Below are positions 28,601 to 37,910 of a DNA stretch of 64,000 bases, one piece after another. How positions within the stretch are numbered: the stretch's first letter is position 1; every line of letters begins with the position of its first letter. The notes under the pieces are model-generated. The model saw nothing but the letters and a program-made list of their open reading frames with translations. It had not been told where the DNA came from and did no database searches. The stretch is from the NCBI GenBank assembly GCA_009792885.1, contig WMCF01000055.1, positions 1,751,831 through 1,815,830 on the forward strand, read 5' to 3'. A program made the position numbers and the translations under genes. The stretch comes from Eremophila alpestris peregrina (lineage: Eukaryota; Chordata; Aves; Passeriformes; Alaudidae).

Positions 28601-31600
28601 AATTGGCAAGTTGGACCAGAAGTATTCCTCACCAATGTGAGGAATTTGATAGATGTGTGTAGTAACTCATAAAAATCATGCAATCTGATTGTAATTCTGC
28701 TTTCTTGTTTTTTTTTCCTTGATAGCTCTCCTTCACTTGCATTATTGTATATAGCTTATAGTTATAACTGAGATTTTGAGCTTTCAGAGGCTAAGTCTGT
28801 AGAGAAGAAATCTTGCCCAATATAATTCAGTGGTACAATTTCCCTTGACATTTACATAGGGGATTGCTTAATACCTGTATGTAAGGAACCAAATACTTTA
28901 TAAATTGTTAGAGGTTGGAGGCCAGAGACCCACATTTGAAATATTGATCCTTCTGATTCAAATCCACATTTTCTGCACTGCTTTGAAAAAAAGGAGAGAG
29001 AGGCTGTGAATCTAGATAAATAATACAAGTTAGTTTTTTCTGTTCAAAGATTTAGCCCAGTGTTTTACTGCATCTGCAGCTGATTTCACCTATTGCCTTG
29101 TTATAAACCTAAAGGCTCTCACTTCCAGGATCTTCCCTCCTGCTGAAAAATGAAGGATATGGGGAGTTTGACTTACTCCTTCATGCTCAAATGCAAGGAC
29201 ATTTTTTGTCCAGATACTACTTTAAAATAGATCCATGTAGCCTTCACTAACCATCTAACTCTGTTTTTATGTATAAACACTCTATTTTAGCACAACCTTC
29301 TGCCTGCCTCACAGAAGCCTTGTATCTCAGACTAACTTTTTTAGGAGGAACTGTATTTATTCTGGTGTCTCCTCTCCTTCTTTCTCTTCAGTAGCTGCCT
29401 GAGTGACAGCTAAATTCTTCCTTCTGCTTATAAATATTTGCATTTACAATGTGCAATAAGTCTACACTCTGCAAGTCTGAAAGGCAAAACCCACACTGGC
29501 AACCCCAGTGTGCCCAGCTGGCATCTCATGGTGTGGAACAGCCCCTTGCCATGTCTCTTGGCTCACTTCCCCTTTGAAGCCTAAGGGACTAAGACTTTTT
29601 CTTTTCACAAAACACCTGTGAAAAAGCTGTGCTTTCATATGATCAGATGTGACCAAAATTTAACTGTTCTTATCATTTGCATCAGAGTCCACCACTTTGG
29701 TGGTGCCGTGTGCCTGTGTATCTTTGTGTGGCAGGGGACAGATTTATATTGACTATGTGTGGCCACCCAGGACAGATATATATTGATCCAAAGTGGTCTC
29801 AGGGGACAGCTGGACATTGATCTCACACCTGATTGCATGGCAAAGGCAAGCCTGATGGCACTCAGGTGTGTGCATAAGGCTGTGCTGCTTGTCCCTGTGG
29901 AAAAATTTGACATCACTGCTGTAAAGTAATAGAGATCGATCTACTAAACCCCTCTTATGCTCTGAATTTCTTTTGCAGCATCCTCTCACAATGATAATGT
30001 TATTCAACGGGGATCTCTACAGCCTCCTGAATTTCCTCAGCTTTGCCAGGTGGCTTTTTATTGGACTGGTAGTTGCTGGGTTGATTTATCTCAGATATAA
30101 ACGTCCTGATATGCCTCGTCCTTTCAAGGTAACATCTGCTCTCTACTCTTTTACATGAATCCTCCCTCCTCTCTGTCCTGTAGTCAGACAGCAAGGAAGC
30201 ATTTCCTCATGTAACAAGCTAACCTCTTTTTCAGGGAAAACAGAGTTAAGAGAGAACAGTGTTTTGCAGTGAAGACTGAGAGTTTTCCTGCAAGGTCCCC
30301 AGTGCTACCCCAGCTGTGTTCCATTCTGCAAAAGATTTCTTGCTTCTTCCCTGTGCTTGGGGGGCAGAAACTGAAGCTGCTGTGCTGAGTTGAAGGTGTT
30401 TGCTCAGTTTTGCCTGTCTGTTGTGTTCAGTCTGTGTGAAATGAGCTGTGTGAAAATACCTTGAGCCCTCTGCAGTCACAGAGGGTTCAGGCTGCAAATA
30501 TTGGGGTTACATGTGCCAACCTGATTTTCAGCCAGTCCTCAATTTAATGTCTCCTTTGATAAAGGCCTGGATAATTTTATCACCAAAAAGTCATGTCAAG
30601 CATAAGAATTTATGAGAGAGAGAGCATTTATGTCATTGCATATCCAATATAAAATATGCCAATTTTCTATGCATACAAATGGTTAGTATGATTATTGTAC
30701 TACGTAGGACTTGCAGTAGATTTGCAGACAGTTATTGTGAACCCAGAAAGAAAATGCTAATAGTCCACCCCCTTGAATAGTAGCTATTTTGGCCTTAGTT
30801 CTGCTATTTTTCTTGTTTGTTTTAAGTAGCATCATACAAAGTAAGTTTGTGAGTCCCATTGTGTATCCAGAAAGATAATATCCATCACCAAAAAACTGAG
30901 AAATATATCCCTACTTAGGTGCTGCCAAGAAGACTATTTTGTGAAGAACTAAGAATCTGTATAGTTGCTTTCTTGTAGGTATATTAGCAAATAAGGAGGT
31001 AAACAGTACAACCCATTTTGCTTTGATTAAAGAAAAAACCTTTGACAGTGTACAAAAGAGGAACAATGATGCTTTGAGGCATGAAAGGAAGAGAAAAATC
31101 TCCAAGGAATTCACAATTCCTCAATTCTCCATTATACTCTCATAAGCTATGCCTGTAGGCATTTCCTTCAGAGAGTTGCTAAGAGAGTGATTGTATTGGT
31201 GTTGTTGAAAATTGAGCAAATAAATTTTATATGGTTACTTTGTGTGCTTTCAGCAGTGACACTGGCAATGCTATCAGTCATACAGTCAGAAAGTGCTTTT
31301 TCAATGGCTATCAGATGCATAACACTATCAAATATCTTTATCACTAGTCAAATTACTGTTTAATTTGCTCTCTTCCTGTTTGATTTTGATTTTTACCTTA
31401 GGAAGAAAATCAATAAGTTCTTAATAGTTTTAAAAGGTGACGTGAGCTCCTGGCTGTGTTTTAAAACGTTTTCTAATGGGTAATTATAAAAACGGAAATC
31501 TTTACTGTGGTTAGAGCTGCTTACTTATATGCTGGGGGGTTAGAGGGCTTTTACGATGTAACTTATTTGCAGTCCTTACATTTTAAAGGATGTAAAACAC

Positions 31601-34600
31601 TGGAGTGTTTCAGAGTGTAATTAAGAGACTTCTGTGGTGCTCACTGCATAGCAGCTGGCAGGGCCTGGCTTCTGCAGTCACTGACATTTTGTGTGCCTGT
31701 TCTAGATACCCCTATTTCTCCAGAACTGTCCTCTACTGCTGGGTCTTACCCAATTTACATTTCATTGAAAGTTAAATGCCTTAGTCATTACTTTACATTG
31801 ACCTTACTATTTAATGGTTCTTTGTGTGGTTATTTTTCAGGTTCCTCTATTTATTCCAGCGTTGTTTTCCTTCACTTGCCTCTTCATGGTTGCGCTGTCA
31901 CTTTACTCTGACCCAGTGAACACAGGGATTGGATTTGCAATAACCCTGACTGGCATTCCTGCCTACTACCTCTTTATTGTATGGGACAATAAGCCAAAGT
32001 GGTTCAGAAAACTTCTAGGTAAGTCCTGGTGTGGGACTTCTCTCCTTCATGCTGACTTCAGGAGTTTCCCAGAGCTCTCCCCATGTTGTGAAATCCTCCA
32101 GATCGATGCTCTCAGCTGCTGTGAGTTGGGGGTGACAACACAAGTTGCTTTTGGGCACATGCTCTAGCACTGCTTTGCCAGTGGCAATCCCCTAACTAAT
32201 GAGATACATTCACAGCAAGGCTGCTCTTCAGCCAGTGATTGGCTTTGAATGACTGATGCTTCTTCCCCTCCCTTCCCTACAAACATCTAATTACTTTTAA
32301 ATCACCATCCTCTTCTCCTGACTCCCCGTCTCTGTGCTAATAAAAGACAGTACTGCACTCCTTGGAGAATCTGTTTGGAATCTTGTGCAAAACAACTGTG
32401 ATGACAGGATGAGCTTGTTGTTCCCTACTGAGCCCCTGTGTCTGTGGACCACTGAGGAGTGTTTGGAATGGAACTGGAAGTGTCTGGAAGGTTCAGGCAG
32501 GTTGGGCATGGGGATACTGTCCTTAGCAGTGGCTGTTGACAAGGTGATAGCAGCATGTACTGTGGCTGACATGCCTCTATGGAAATTATTTCTGTGCTTC
32601 ATGAAGAATGACTTCTGTGTGACTTGGCTAGTAGTATTTCATGCCTGAAATACACTGAGAGTCCTTTCTGTACCGTTTCTGAAAGGTTTTGAAAGTACTT
32701 GTGGAAGTTCTGATGTGTTAGGGAAGGACTATTTGGAACATTTCAATTAGAAATCAGTGTCATTTATTACAGCTCTTGGTTCTCTCTCTCTCTTTTTTTT
32801 TACTCAGGATGATAGGTCTCCCAAATAAAGGGAGTTTTCAAAACATGAAATAAGACTATTGGCAAAATATTTCAGGAATGGTTGATAATTTATTAAACAA
32901 AACAAAGAAGAAAATTTCTTTTGCTGCAAAGCTAAAACTCAACCTGTGAAATATTTAACTAAAAATAGTTGATTTCTATAGATGGTGAATCAAAAGTGCA
33001 TATTGTCTTCTGTGCTTCTGTCTTAATTGAAGATTTAATATGAGCTATTCACAAGAAAAGAATAGTGCTTTTATATGTAATTACAGTATAACCAGTTGTA
33101 TGTATTTTCTCAATATAAATATGTTATAGATTTATATCTATCTGCTGTAGAATAAGTGAATTTCTCTCTCCATACAAGGGAAGTCCATAGGCAATAGGGC
33201 AGAAAGTATTTACAGAAAAATATGTTAGTTTAGGCTAGCAAAATCTTAATTTTATACCCAGAAAGTTATAAATTACTTGCAGTGTCCTGGAATGGGTAGA
33301 AATCTTCAGTACTAATTAAAGCAGTTGTATGCAGAAGGACATTCTATTAAGTAGTTGGGGTTTAGTGTGTTTATAGTTTCTCAGTCTTGACATTTAGGGT
33401 CTAGGAATTTTTCCCTTATCAGATCCAGGAGCTTTTTGGCATTTTCTGTCATGTCTCAGAGGTTTTGGAATACAGGTGCTTAAATCTTTGGCAATGGAAT
33501 GCCAGTGTTGAACTACATTACTTGGGCAAAAGAAAGAATATTCTCTTTAAGGTAGACTGGATGGATGTGAAGATTTTACTGCCAGCTATGACAATGAAGG
33601 TGAATAATTTCTAGCCTTTGAGATAACACAAAACTCTCTTCCTAGAAAGAAGTCTTTGTGCCTGTGTCAAATCTATAGATGGGCATGGTGTACTGGCTCA
33701 GAAGGAGAGGCAGTAGAACCCAGTCAGTGAGGGAAACAGTTTGTTTGCTTTGCAATTATTATCCCAAAATAACAGAAATTACAGTAATGACAGAAAACTG
33801 ATGCTGGCAGTTTTGAGGTGGAGCACAGTGGAGATTTATGTGTAAATAAACAGATTTTTTTTTCCCTAAGAAGAAGCAGTAAACCTTCCATGTGGAGTCA
33901 TTAAGCTGGTATTATTTTGGGAGACCCATTGTATATCCTGAGAACATTTACAAAAGATACTCAATGAGGATAAATTAACTTAAAGTACCTCTGTGAGATA
34001 TAGAAAAGAAATTGGACAGCTGCAAGCTCGATATTCTAACCTTGAAACAATATGTCTTGCAAGGGCATGAAAATGTAATTCCAGACACAAGGTGAAGGAC
34101 AGTATAAAGAAATGAGATTGTCATTTAAGATGTAGATTTTTGCCAGAGTAACTGGGTAACTTTCTATGAGAAGGTAAATTTTTTTTTTCAAAAGAGAATG
34201 TGATGAAATCCAATCTACTTAGACTTAAGCAAAGCATTTCATGTGGTACCAGAGGGGAAGTAGAAGCCTGCTAGTCTGAACACACTGCTGTGCTACCAAT
34301 ACTGTTCCCAAGTTGCTTCATGTGCCCAGATCAGTGCATGGGCAGCTGGCGTGGGCCTTTGAAAAGTCACCTTCTTGAGGCATTGACTGGTTTAGCTGCC
34401 CAGCTGTGTTTCAGCAATGAGAGATGACTGTAGCTCATAGAACCCATGAGGTGTAAATACCCATGGGTACAGACCAGCCCCACATAAGGTCAGAGGGAAT
34501 AACCTGAATAGGCTTTGTGAGGATCAGAGAAAAGGGATACTGAGGAGCCAGGATGAGAGTAGTGGGATAAAAGAGCCTGAAGATACATACATTTCTGAAA

Positions 34601-36954
34601 GGAGTTTCAGGCTGATTACACTAGCAGAGCCCTTGAATGGATTACCCAAGGAATCCTCTCCCAAGGCTGTAAGTCTTTGTTCTGTACTTATGGCTTTTAC
34701 ATTGCCCATTCTCCTTATAAAATTGCTGCATTGAACAAAAGGTAACTTTAGAGCCTGTAGGGTTTGTAGATGCTGGGATGGTATTTTGCAATGAGAATAG
34801 CATTTTGTTCTCTCCTCTTCCAAAGGAATTTTGCTGTACCACTAGATGTGCTAGAAAAATAATTTTCAGCTAATACAGGCTTCATTTGACCTCTGCATTC
34901 TTGCTTCTTGTAAAAATAATGTGAAAATGAAAAACATTGAGCCTAGCAAATCCTAAGCAGCAGATCAGTGTGTTAAAGGATGCATCACCAGCACGAGAAG
35001 CTTCTATCTGCACTTCCTCAGTTGAAAACCCAACCTTATACTCACACTGAAAACATCTTTATTTCTTTACAGTGGGTTGAATTGCGAGGAGGTAAAAAGT
35101 TGAATCCTGCTTTTTTTCATAGCTGAGCCCTTGCTGGAAATAAGATCTCTTTATATAACAAAATATCTCTGCCAGGGTTATTTAGCAACACCAGAGGATG
35201 ATACTTGCTCACTTAGGACAAAGTGCTAAATGCCCAGTTTACTTCTCTTTGTTGAGTTTGTGGTGGGATCCACAGGAATTTCTCTCAGCATTTTGTTATT
35301 ACAGATTTCAGGTCCAGTCATATACATGCGATAAAATTCCTGTTTTCTTTCATTGCCTAAACTTTATGTGATGCTTGTGTCTGGGTTTTTTTAATAAAGG
35401 TTGTCCCCTGGGACCCATTTGCAGTGAATTCTCATCTCAAAAAGGGAAAATTAGGATCTAAAGTTGGCTGGAGAAGTTATCTGCACTGTCATGGTGTATT
35501 AAGCTATATTGTGGCAAATGTGAAACTGGTCCTGTAACTCTCAGTACTGCTCCAAGCAGACAGCAAAGAGGTACTGACTGGAAACAGACTGGAACATTTT
35601 CATAGGGGAAAATGCTCCTTATACTGATTTATTCTGAGCACACTGAAACAAAAAAATGCAAAGAATGCCAGCTCCCCCAGCTCATCTGCTCTGGTGTGAC
35701 TTCATCCCTGCTGCATGGAAATGGAGGGCTGGGCAAGGTCTTGCTGCTGGTGGGTCTGTCCACTTAAGTGAACAAAATCACAACCAGCTCTGGAGATGTC
35801 CAGGATTTCCCTCTGTTTCTTTGCCCTTTTCCAAGAGCTGTCATGCCGCTGCTCAGCTTCATAAAATTCTTTTTCCCTTCGCTTATTCTCAAAGCTGGAA
35901 GGGCTGTGATGGCAGGGGCAGAGCCCTGCTGTTTTCCTGCTGCTGCCTTTCCTCCTGTCCTTCGTCCCTCAGCTACGCTCAGCCCAGCTCTGATGTCCCC
36001 ACTGCTGGTAGGGAATGCAGATGGGAGGAAAATGCAATGCCTGGAGACTCTCAGCCTCTCTGCCCCCATCAGTTTATAGTCTGAGGGCAACCTGGCTTTG
36101 CACTGAACTGGCGACATCCAGAGAAAAGAGGAAAGGATGGCAGGATCTGCCTTAGACAGGAGGTCAGAGAAGTGGTTTCACTTCATATCTTCTGTGAGTT
36201 GCACTGTTTTACCCTCCTAGCTTTGCACTGGGTCAATGTCAGCATTCATGCCAGACATTCAGGGAAAATCAGAACTTCTTTTAGAACAATTTATGCTTGT
36301 TTAAACTTGGATACTAAAAAAGAATGATAAGTGAAAAGAATTGTAAGAAAATGGTCATTTAGTATTCTGTATGTGCTATATGTGAATTAACTGTGCCATT
36401 TATGCATCAGTACCCTAAAAAGAAAACCACCAAAAGCATCAGAAGGAAATAAATATCCAGAGTGAAAAAAAAGAATGGGTGACTTTTTTAGATGGGTGAC
36501 TTTTTTTTTTCCTTAGGCAGGTCTTAGCACAGGGAAATTAATTTATTTGAATTCTTCCAGACTTTTATTTCAACATAACATCTTGATTAAAGCTAAGCAG
36601 CTATGCAGAGAGTAATTTTTTAAGATAGCCTTTAAAAGCATGCAGACTTCTATTGAATAAGATTATACATCCATACCCTTCCATTATTGTCGTATATGCA
36701 TGGATCAGAGGTACAGAAAACCAAAAAAAGAAGAAAATTTTGAGTTTAAATTATATATGTATATGTGATATATATGACCTGTGTGGAATCTCTGTGCAAG
36801 TAGCCTGTATAGAAGCTAATTTTCCTGACTGGTTCTCCTTCTTCATCTCTCCAGCAAAATTTTACCATGTGCTTTTATCTTTGCAGGCAGGATAACCAGA
36901 ACATTGCAAATCCTCTTGGAAGTCATCCCAGCAGAGGAAGATCAGAAATCATGA
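160..36954 (+). CDS. SLC7A11: SLC7A11 (xCT) cystine/glutamate antiporter, C-terminal half, exons 6-12 (partial gene)
   Basis: Spliced coding sequence, join of 160-204, 24712-24835, 25940-26043, 26491-26587, 29979-30128, 31841-32018 and 36887-36954: 766 bp, i.e. one base completing an upstream codon, 254 residues and TGA. The product exchanges extracellular cystine for intracellular glutamate at the plasma membrane, paired with SLC3A2 (4F2hc), and feeds glutathione synthesis. The translation matches human xCT from about W249 to the end. Recognisable stretches include FVTEEVENPEK (TM6 end), the ASREGHLPEILSMIH loop and FLSFARWLFIGL (TM10). Known functional positions are kept: F254, C271, C327, S330, R396, C435 and K473 in human numbering. 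Human C414 is Arg here, and the tail ends EEDQKS rather than EEDKL. All seven exons lie on one strand in order with canonical splice sites and no frameshift, so this is the functional gene and not a retrocopy. Exons 1-5 lie upstream of position 1. Human residues and exon phases are from general knowledge. Confidence 0.97.
1462..1560 (+). mobile_element. CR1 retrotransposon 3' fragment
   Basis: The order GGACATGGTTTAGTGGTGGA, TTAATGGTTGGGCTCAATGG, CTTGGAGGTCTTTTC is the 3' end of one avian CR1 subfamily. 5'-truncated and diverged; the usual terminal octamers are lost. Confidence 0.75.
2955..3078 (+). mobile_element. CR1 retrotransposon 3' fragment
   Basis: CTAGTGGAAGGTGTCCCTGC followed by CAACCCAAACCATTCTGTGA and TTCTA matches the CR1 3' terminus. 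5'-truncated, with an internal diverged patch. Confidence 0.85.
3450..3567 (+). mobile_element. CR1 retrotransposon 3' fragment
   Basis: GATGGGGCTCTCAGCAGCCT, AGAGGAAGGTGTCCCTACC, then GATCTTTAAGGTCCCTTCCA. This is a second plus-strand CR1 tail about 400 bp from the previous one, apparently an independent 5'-truncated insertion. Confidence 0.85.
7410..7470 (-). mobile_element. CR1 fragment, minus strand
   Basis: GACCAGGCTTCTCAGGGCCC then CATTCAACCTGACCCTGAAC is the reverse complement of the CR1 stretch around GGTTGGATGGGGC..GAGCAACCTGG. A solo LTR starts 25 bp further on. Confidence 0.7.
7496..8012. mobile_element. Solo LTR of an endogenous retrovirus (passerine TguLTR5-like)
   Basis: About 517 bp from TGTACTAGTTTGAAAGC to AATAGAATACA. 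Segments such as CTGACACCCTGTTGGTCAGG, GGTCCAGTGGTGGTTATGTA and GAGCATCTCCCAATGGGATG are ones I recognise from a common songbird LTR family; the family name is from memory and should be checked. Ends are TG..CA-type. No internal retroviral sequence follows, so it is a solo LTR. A clear target-site duplication is not visible. Transcriptional orientation was not settled. Confidence 0.7.
10598..10724 (+). mobile_element. CR1 retrotransposon 3' fragment
   Basis: GAAGGTGTCCCTGTCCATGG, GGGAGTTGGAACTAGGTGGT, CTTTAAGGCCCCTTCCAACC and a degraded TATGATT end. Typical 5'-truncated CR1 tail. Confidence 0.88.
14340..14692 (+). mobile_element. CR1 retrotransposon fragment (about 350 bp)
   Basis: Runs in CR1 order: the GCCTGCAAGAAAAGG region, ATTTTAAACCAAAGGAGAAT, AGGTTTAGATTAGG, TGTTGCCCAGGGCAGTGATA, GATGCCCCATCCCCAGAAAT, then CTTTCTATGATCCTATGATT, the tandem octamer end of CR1. 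Any reading frames across it are not genes. Confidence 0.9.
19812..19825 (-). promoter_or_regulatory. CTCF-like motif
   Basis: On the minus strand CCACCAGAGGGAAG matches 13 of 14 positions of the common CTCF core CCASYAGRKGGCRS, in unique intron 6 sequence. Motif match only. Confidence 0.3.
21180..21338 (+). mobile_element. CR1 retrotransposon 3' fragment
   Basis: GGTTGGATGGGGCCCTGAGC, AACCTGGTTTAATG, CTTGCCCACAGCAGGGGGAC, GATCTTTAAGATCTGTTCCA and ATTTTATGATGATTCTGTGA. A diverged CR1 tail. Confidence 0.88.
22561..22617. repeat. Poly-T tract, 57 bases
   Basis: Uninterrupted T from 22561 to 22617 in intron 6. On the minus strand this is a poly-A. No retrocopy or poly(A) signal is recognisable in the flanking sequence that would sit upstream of such a tail, and CR1 elements do not have poly-A tails. 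Length is probably unstable in sequencing and assembly. Confidence 0.95.
22938..23042. repeat. Ancient amniote tRNA-like/palindromic interspersed repeat remnant
   Basis: GGTGGTTGAAGCATTCATCT, ATACCTGCTCTGAGAGG and TTAAATCTGTGTATCCC follow the order of an old repeat common in turtles and crocodilians that begins like a tRNA A box and reads back on itself. Family name not assigned. An open frame across 22739-23104 overlaps it and is not a gene. Confidence 0.4.
24010..24140 (+). repeat. MIR/CORE-SINE or L3-type ancient repeat remnant
   Basis: GCAGTGTGGCTTTGGACAAA, TTCACAGTGCCTCTGTTCCT then AAAAACAGAAATAAT matches the conserved core of MIR and of the L2/L3 3' ends (the GTGTGACCTTGGGCAAGTCAC..CCTCAGTTTCC order). 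Strongly diverged, as expected for a pre-avian repeat. Confidence 0.5.
24712..24835 (+). CDS. SLC7A11: SLC7A11 exon 7 (124 bp)
   Basis: The acceptor is TGTATTTCAG and the donor GTAAGT at 24836. The exon completes Lys264 and adds 41 codons, ending in phase 0 with AVAV. It encodes TM7 (AICISMIIVTVGYVLTNVAY) with the cysteine at human position 271. Position 265 is Asn rather than the human Thr, and EELLLS of human reads GELLLS here. The length equals that of the human exon. Confidence 0.96.
24836..25939 (+). other. SLC7A11 intron 7 (1.1 kb)
   Basis: GTAAGT to CTAACAG. Unique sequence with a pyrimidine-rich tract (TCTCTCTCTTTTC) before the acceptor. I see no repeat family or gene in it. Confidence 0.9.
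25940..26043 (+). CDS. SLC7A11: SLC7A11 exon 8 (104 bp)
   Basis: The acceptor is TTTTCTAACAG and the donor GTGAGC at 26044. It encodes TFAERLMGNFSLAVPVF and then TM8 with ALSCFGSMNGG. The cysteine and serine at human C327 and S330 are present; C327 is known as a thiol-sensitive position in the human transporter and S330 lies near the substrate site. It ends on the first two bases of the Arg340 codon. Confidence 0.96.
26044..26490 (+). other. SLC7A11 intron 8 (447 bp)
   Basis: Short intron, GTGAGC to CCCACCAG. No repeat or other feature recognised. Confidence 0.9.
26491..26587 (+). CDS. SLC7A11: SLC7A11 exon 9 (97 bp)
   Basis: The acceptor is TTTCCCACCAG and the donor GTAAAT at 26588. It completes Arg340 and encodes FFVASREGHLPEILSMIH and the start of TM9. 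The VASREGHLP stretch is a hallmark of the SLC7 light-chain family, in the cytosolic loop between TM8 and TM9. Phase and length match the human exon. Confidence 0.96.
28100..28631 (-). mobile_element. LTR-like element with TATA promoter, antisense in intron 9
   Basis: On the minus strand GTATAAAAGCC (TATA box at about 28329-28340) is followed by a GC-richer leader-like region. Upstream of the TATA box two diverged copies of a roughly 92-bp unit lie in tandem (28405-28496 and 28497-28588; shared marks CATC..TTCACCAGTCTT and TATCCAAAGGGTCAGCAATT). This is the architecture of a retroviral U3 with duplicated enhancer. The family was not recognised and the ends are approximate. Open frames across it are not credible genes. 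Confidence 0.5.
28624..28645. repeat. Perfect 8-bp inverted repeat
   Basis: ATTCCTCA, a 6-base spacer CCAATG, then TGAGGAAT. It sits at the upstream boundary of the antisense LTR-like element. Confidence 0.6.
29691..29797. repeat. 10-bp inverted repeat enclosing degenerate tandem units
   Basis: ACCACTTTGG at 29691-29700 and its exact complement CCAAAGTGGT at 29788-29797. Across this span and just beyond, a unit of 32-36 bp recurs about three times (CAGGGGACAG at 29732, CCAGGACAG at 29768, CAGGGGACAG at 29800, each followed by an ATTGA(T/C) end). Confidence 0.6.
29979..30128 (+). CDS. SLC7A11: SLC7A11 exon 10 (150 bp)
   Basis: The acceptor is TTTCTTTTGCAG and the donor GTAACA at 30129. It has 50 whole codons covering TM9 and TM10: HPLTMIMLFNG, then LLNFLSFARWLFIGLVV. 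It contains the arginine at human R396, a substrate-site residue. At human C414 the sequence reads RYKRPDM rather than RYKCPDM, so this cysteine is absent. Length is identical to human. Confidence 0.97.
30129..31840 (+). other. SLC7A11 intron 10 (1.7 kb)
   Basis: GTAACA to TTTTTCAG. No interspersed repeat or gene recognised. Confidence 0.9.
31841..32018 (+). CDS. SLC7A11: SLC7A11 exon 11 (178 bp)
   Basis: The acceptor is GTTATTTTTCAG and the donor GTAAGT at 32019. It encodes TM11 (VPLFIPALFSFTCLFMVALS), the loop YSDPVNTG, TM12 and the start of the cytosolic tail (VWDNKPKWFRKLL). The residues at human C435 and K473 are present. It ends after the first base of a Gly codon. Confidence 0.97.
32019..36886 (+). 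other. SLC7A11 intron 11 (4.9 kb)
   Basis: GTAAGT to TCTTTGCAG. Contains a short coding relic resembling a CR1 reverse transcriptase near 34205-34260 and a GC-richer unique block at about 35650-36130. Nothing else recognised. Confidence 0.9.
34200..34260 (+). mobile_element. Relic of a CR1-like reverse transcriptase
   Basis: One frame reads NPIYLDLSKAFHVVPEGK and then a stop. YLDLSKAFDxVxH is the reverse transcriptase block of CR1 and related non-LTR elements, so this appears to be a short old internal fragment. Flanks are too diverged to extend. Confidence 0.45.
36887..36954 (+). CDS. SLC7A11: SLC7A11 exon 12, coding part (68 bp)
   Basis: The acceptor is TATCTTTGCAG. It completes a Gly codon, then encodes RITRTLQILLEVIPAEEDQK, a final Ser and TGA (36952-36954). 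This is the C-terminal cytosolic tail. It aligns with the human tail (KITRTLQIILEVVPEEDKL) but carries an inserted Ala and a different end, making it two residues longer. Confidence 0.95.
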
Positions 36955-37904
36955 TCATCATGTACAGCTTTTGGCTTTGTGTTTCATTTCTACCTGAAAG
37001 AAAAAGAGCAGGGAGACTAATTCCCCTTCCTAACATGCTGCAAACTGGAGGAACAAGTCACAGGCACGATGGGTACTGAACAAGTTGCTTACCAGAATTG
37101 TCTTTTATGATGCTGTTGCAAATTTTTTTTAATGTGGTTGGTCTATATGTAGAAAGCAAACACTTGTGCTACGAGGGAACTCTGCTATTTCTTTTGGTAC
37201 AGTGTCTTATTTTAACAAACTCTAAGTTTATCAAACTGCAATTTTGTTTGCCTTGTCACTGAAGATAGGTTTCAATGACGTGTAATAGCTGGGTGTACTG
37301 TGAAGAATGTATCTTTTTGTCCCTGGAGTTCTCAACTCTCACCAGAGCAAGGGTGAGATAAAGCTGCTGAGTTTTGCATGCTACATTCTTCCCATTACTC
37401 TGTTTGGCAGCCTGGTTTGACTTTTTTTGATTCACTGGAAGCCCCAGCACCCTGATGGAGAAGCACCACTCCCCAGACCTTTGTGACAGCAAACTCAAGG
37501 TTTCTTCATTCCAGAGTTCTTATACCATAGCCAGCAGAAATATCTTTTGAGACTTAATATTTCTGCCAGTGGGGCAGAAAGATTTTAGCACGGGAATTTT
37601 AGCAGTGATTTTATGCACGTTAAATTTTTTACCAGTCTGGAATTGATCACTGGTTTTACCAGTGTTTGCACACCTACACACACAAAATGCAGCAAATTGA
37701 GCAATGACCTTCAAATGAGGCAAAATATTTGAATATCACCTCCACTGCTGTATGAATATTTCCTATCTGGAAACATATGTTCCTGCAATTATTAGTCAGG
37801 CAAACCTGATTTTAAATTTGTATATCAGCATTGGTGGGCAGAAATAGATGCCAGTTGGTGGGAACATGGTAAAGACCTGAAAATAAATGCAATACTTTTT
37901 TATG

Positions 37905-37910
37905 AATAAA
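37905..37910 (+). terminator. Possible proximal poly(A) signal
   Basis: AATAAA, with another at 37882-37887. The downstream sequence is less clearly U/GU-rich than at 39111. It could give a shorter 3' UTR of about 1 kb that lacks the miR-26-type site. Confidence 0.3.

Larger units (their letters stand above)
26588..29978 (+). other. SLC7A11 intron 9 (3.4 kb)
   Basis: GTAAAT to TTTTGCAG. It holds an antisense LTR-like element at about 28100-28631, and about 300 bp before exon 10 a cluster with an inverted repeat and degenerate tandem units (29676-29830). The rest is unremarkable unique sequence. Confidence 0.9.

Noticed and set aside
28135..28662. Frames of 116-175 codons, plus strand
   Set aside because: They coincide with the antisense LTR-like element; no viral or host protein is recognisable.
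35650..36130. GC-richer block with open frames on both strands in intron 11
   Set aside because: Checked as a possible cryptic exon; the protein phase from exon 11 joins cleanly to exon 12 and nothing here resembles xCT or another protein.
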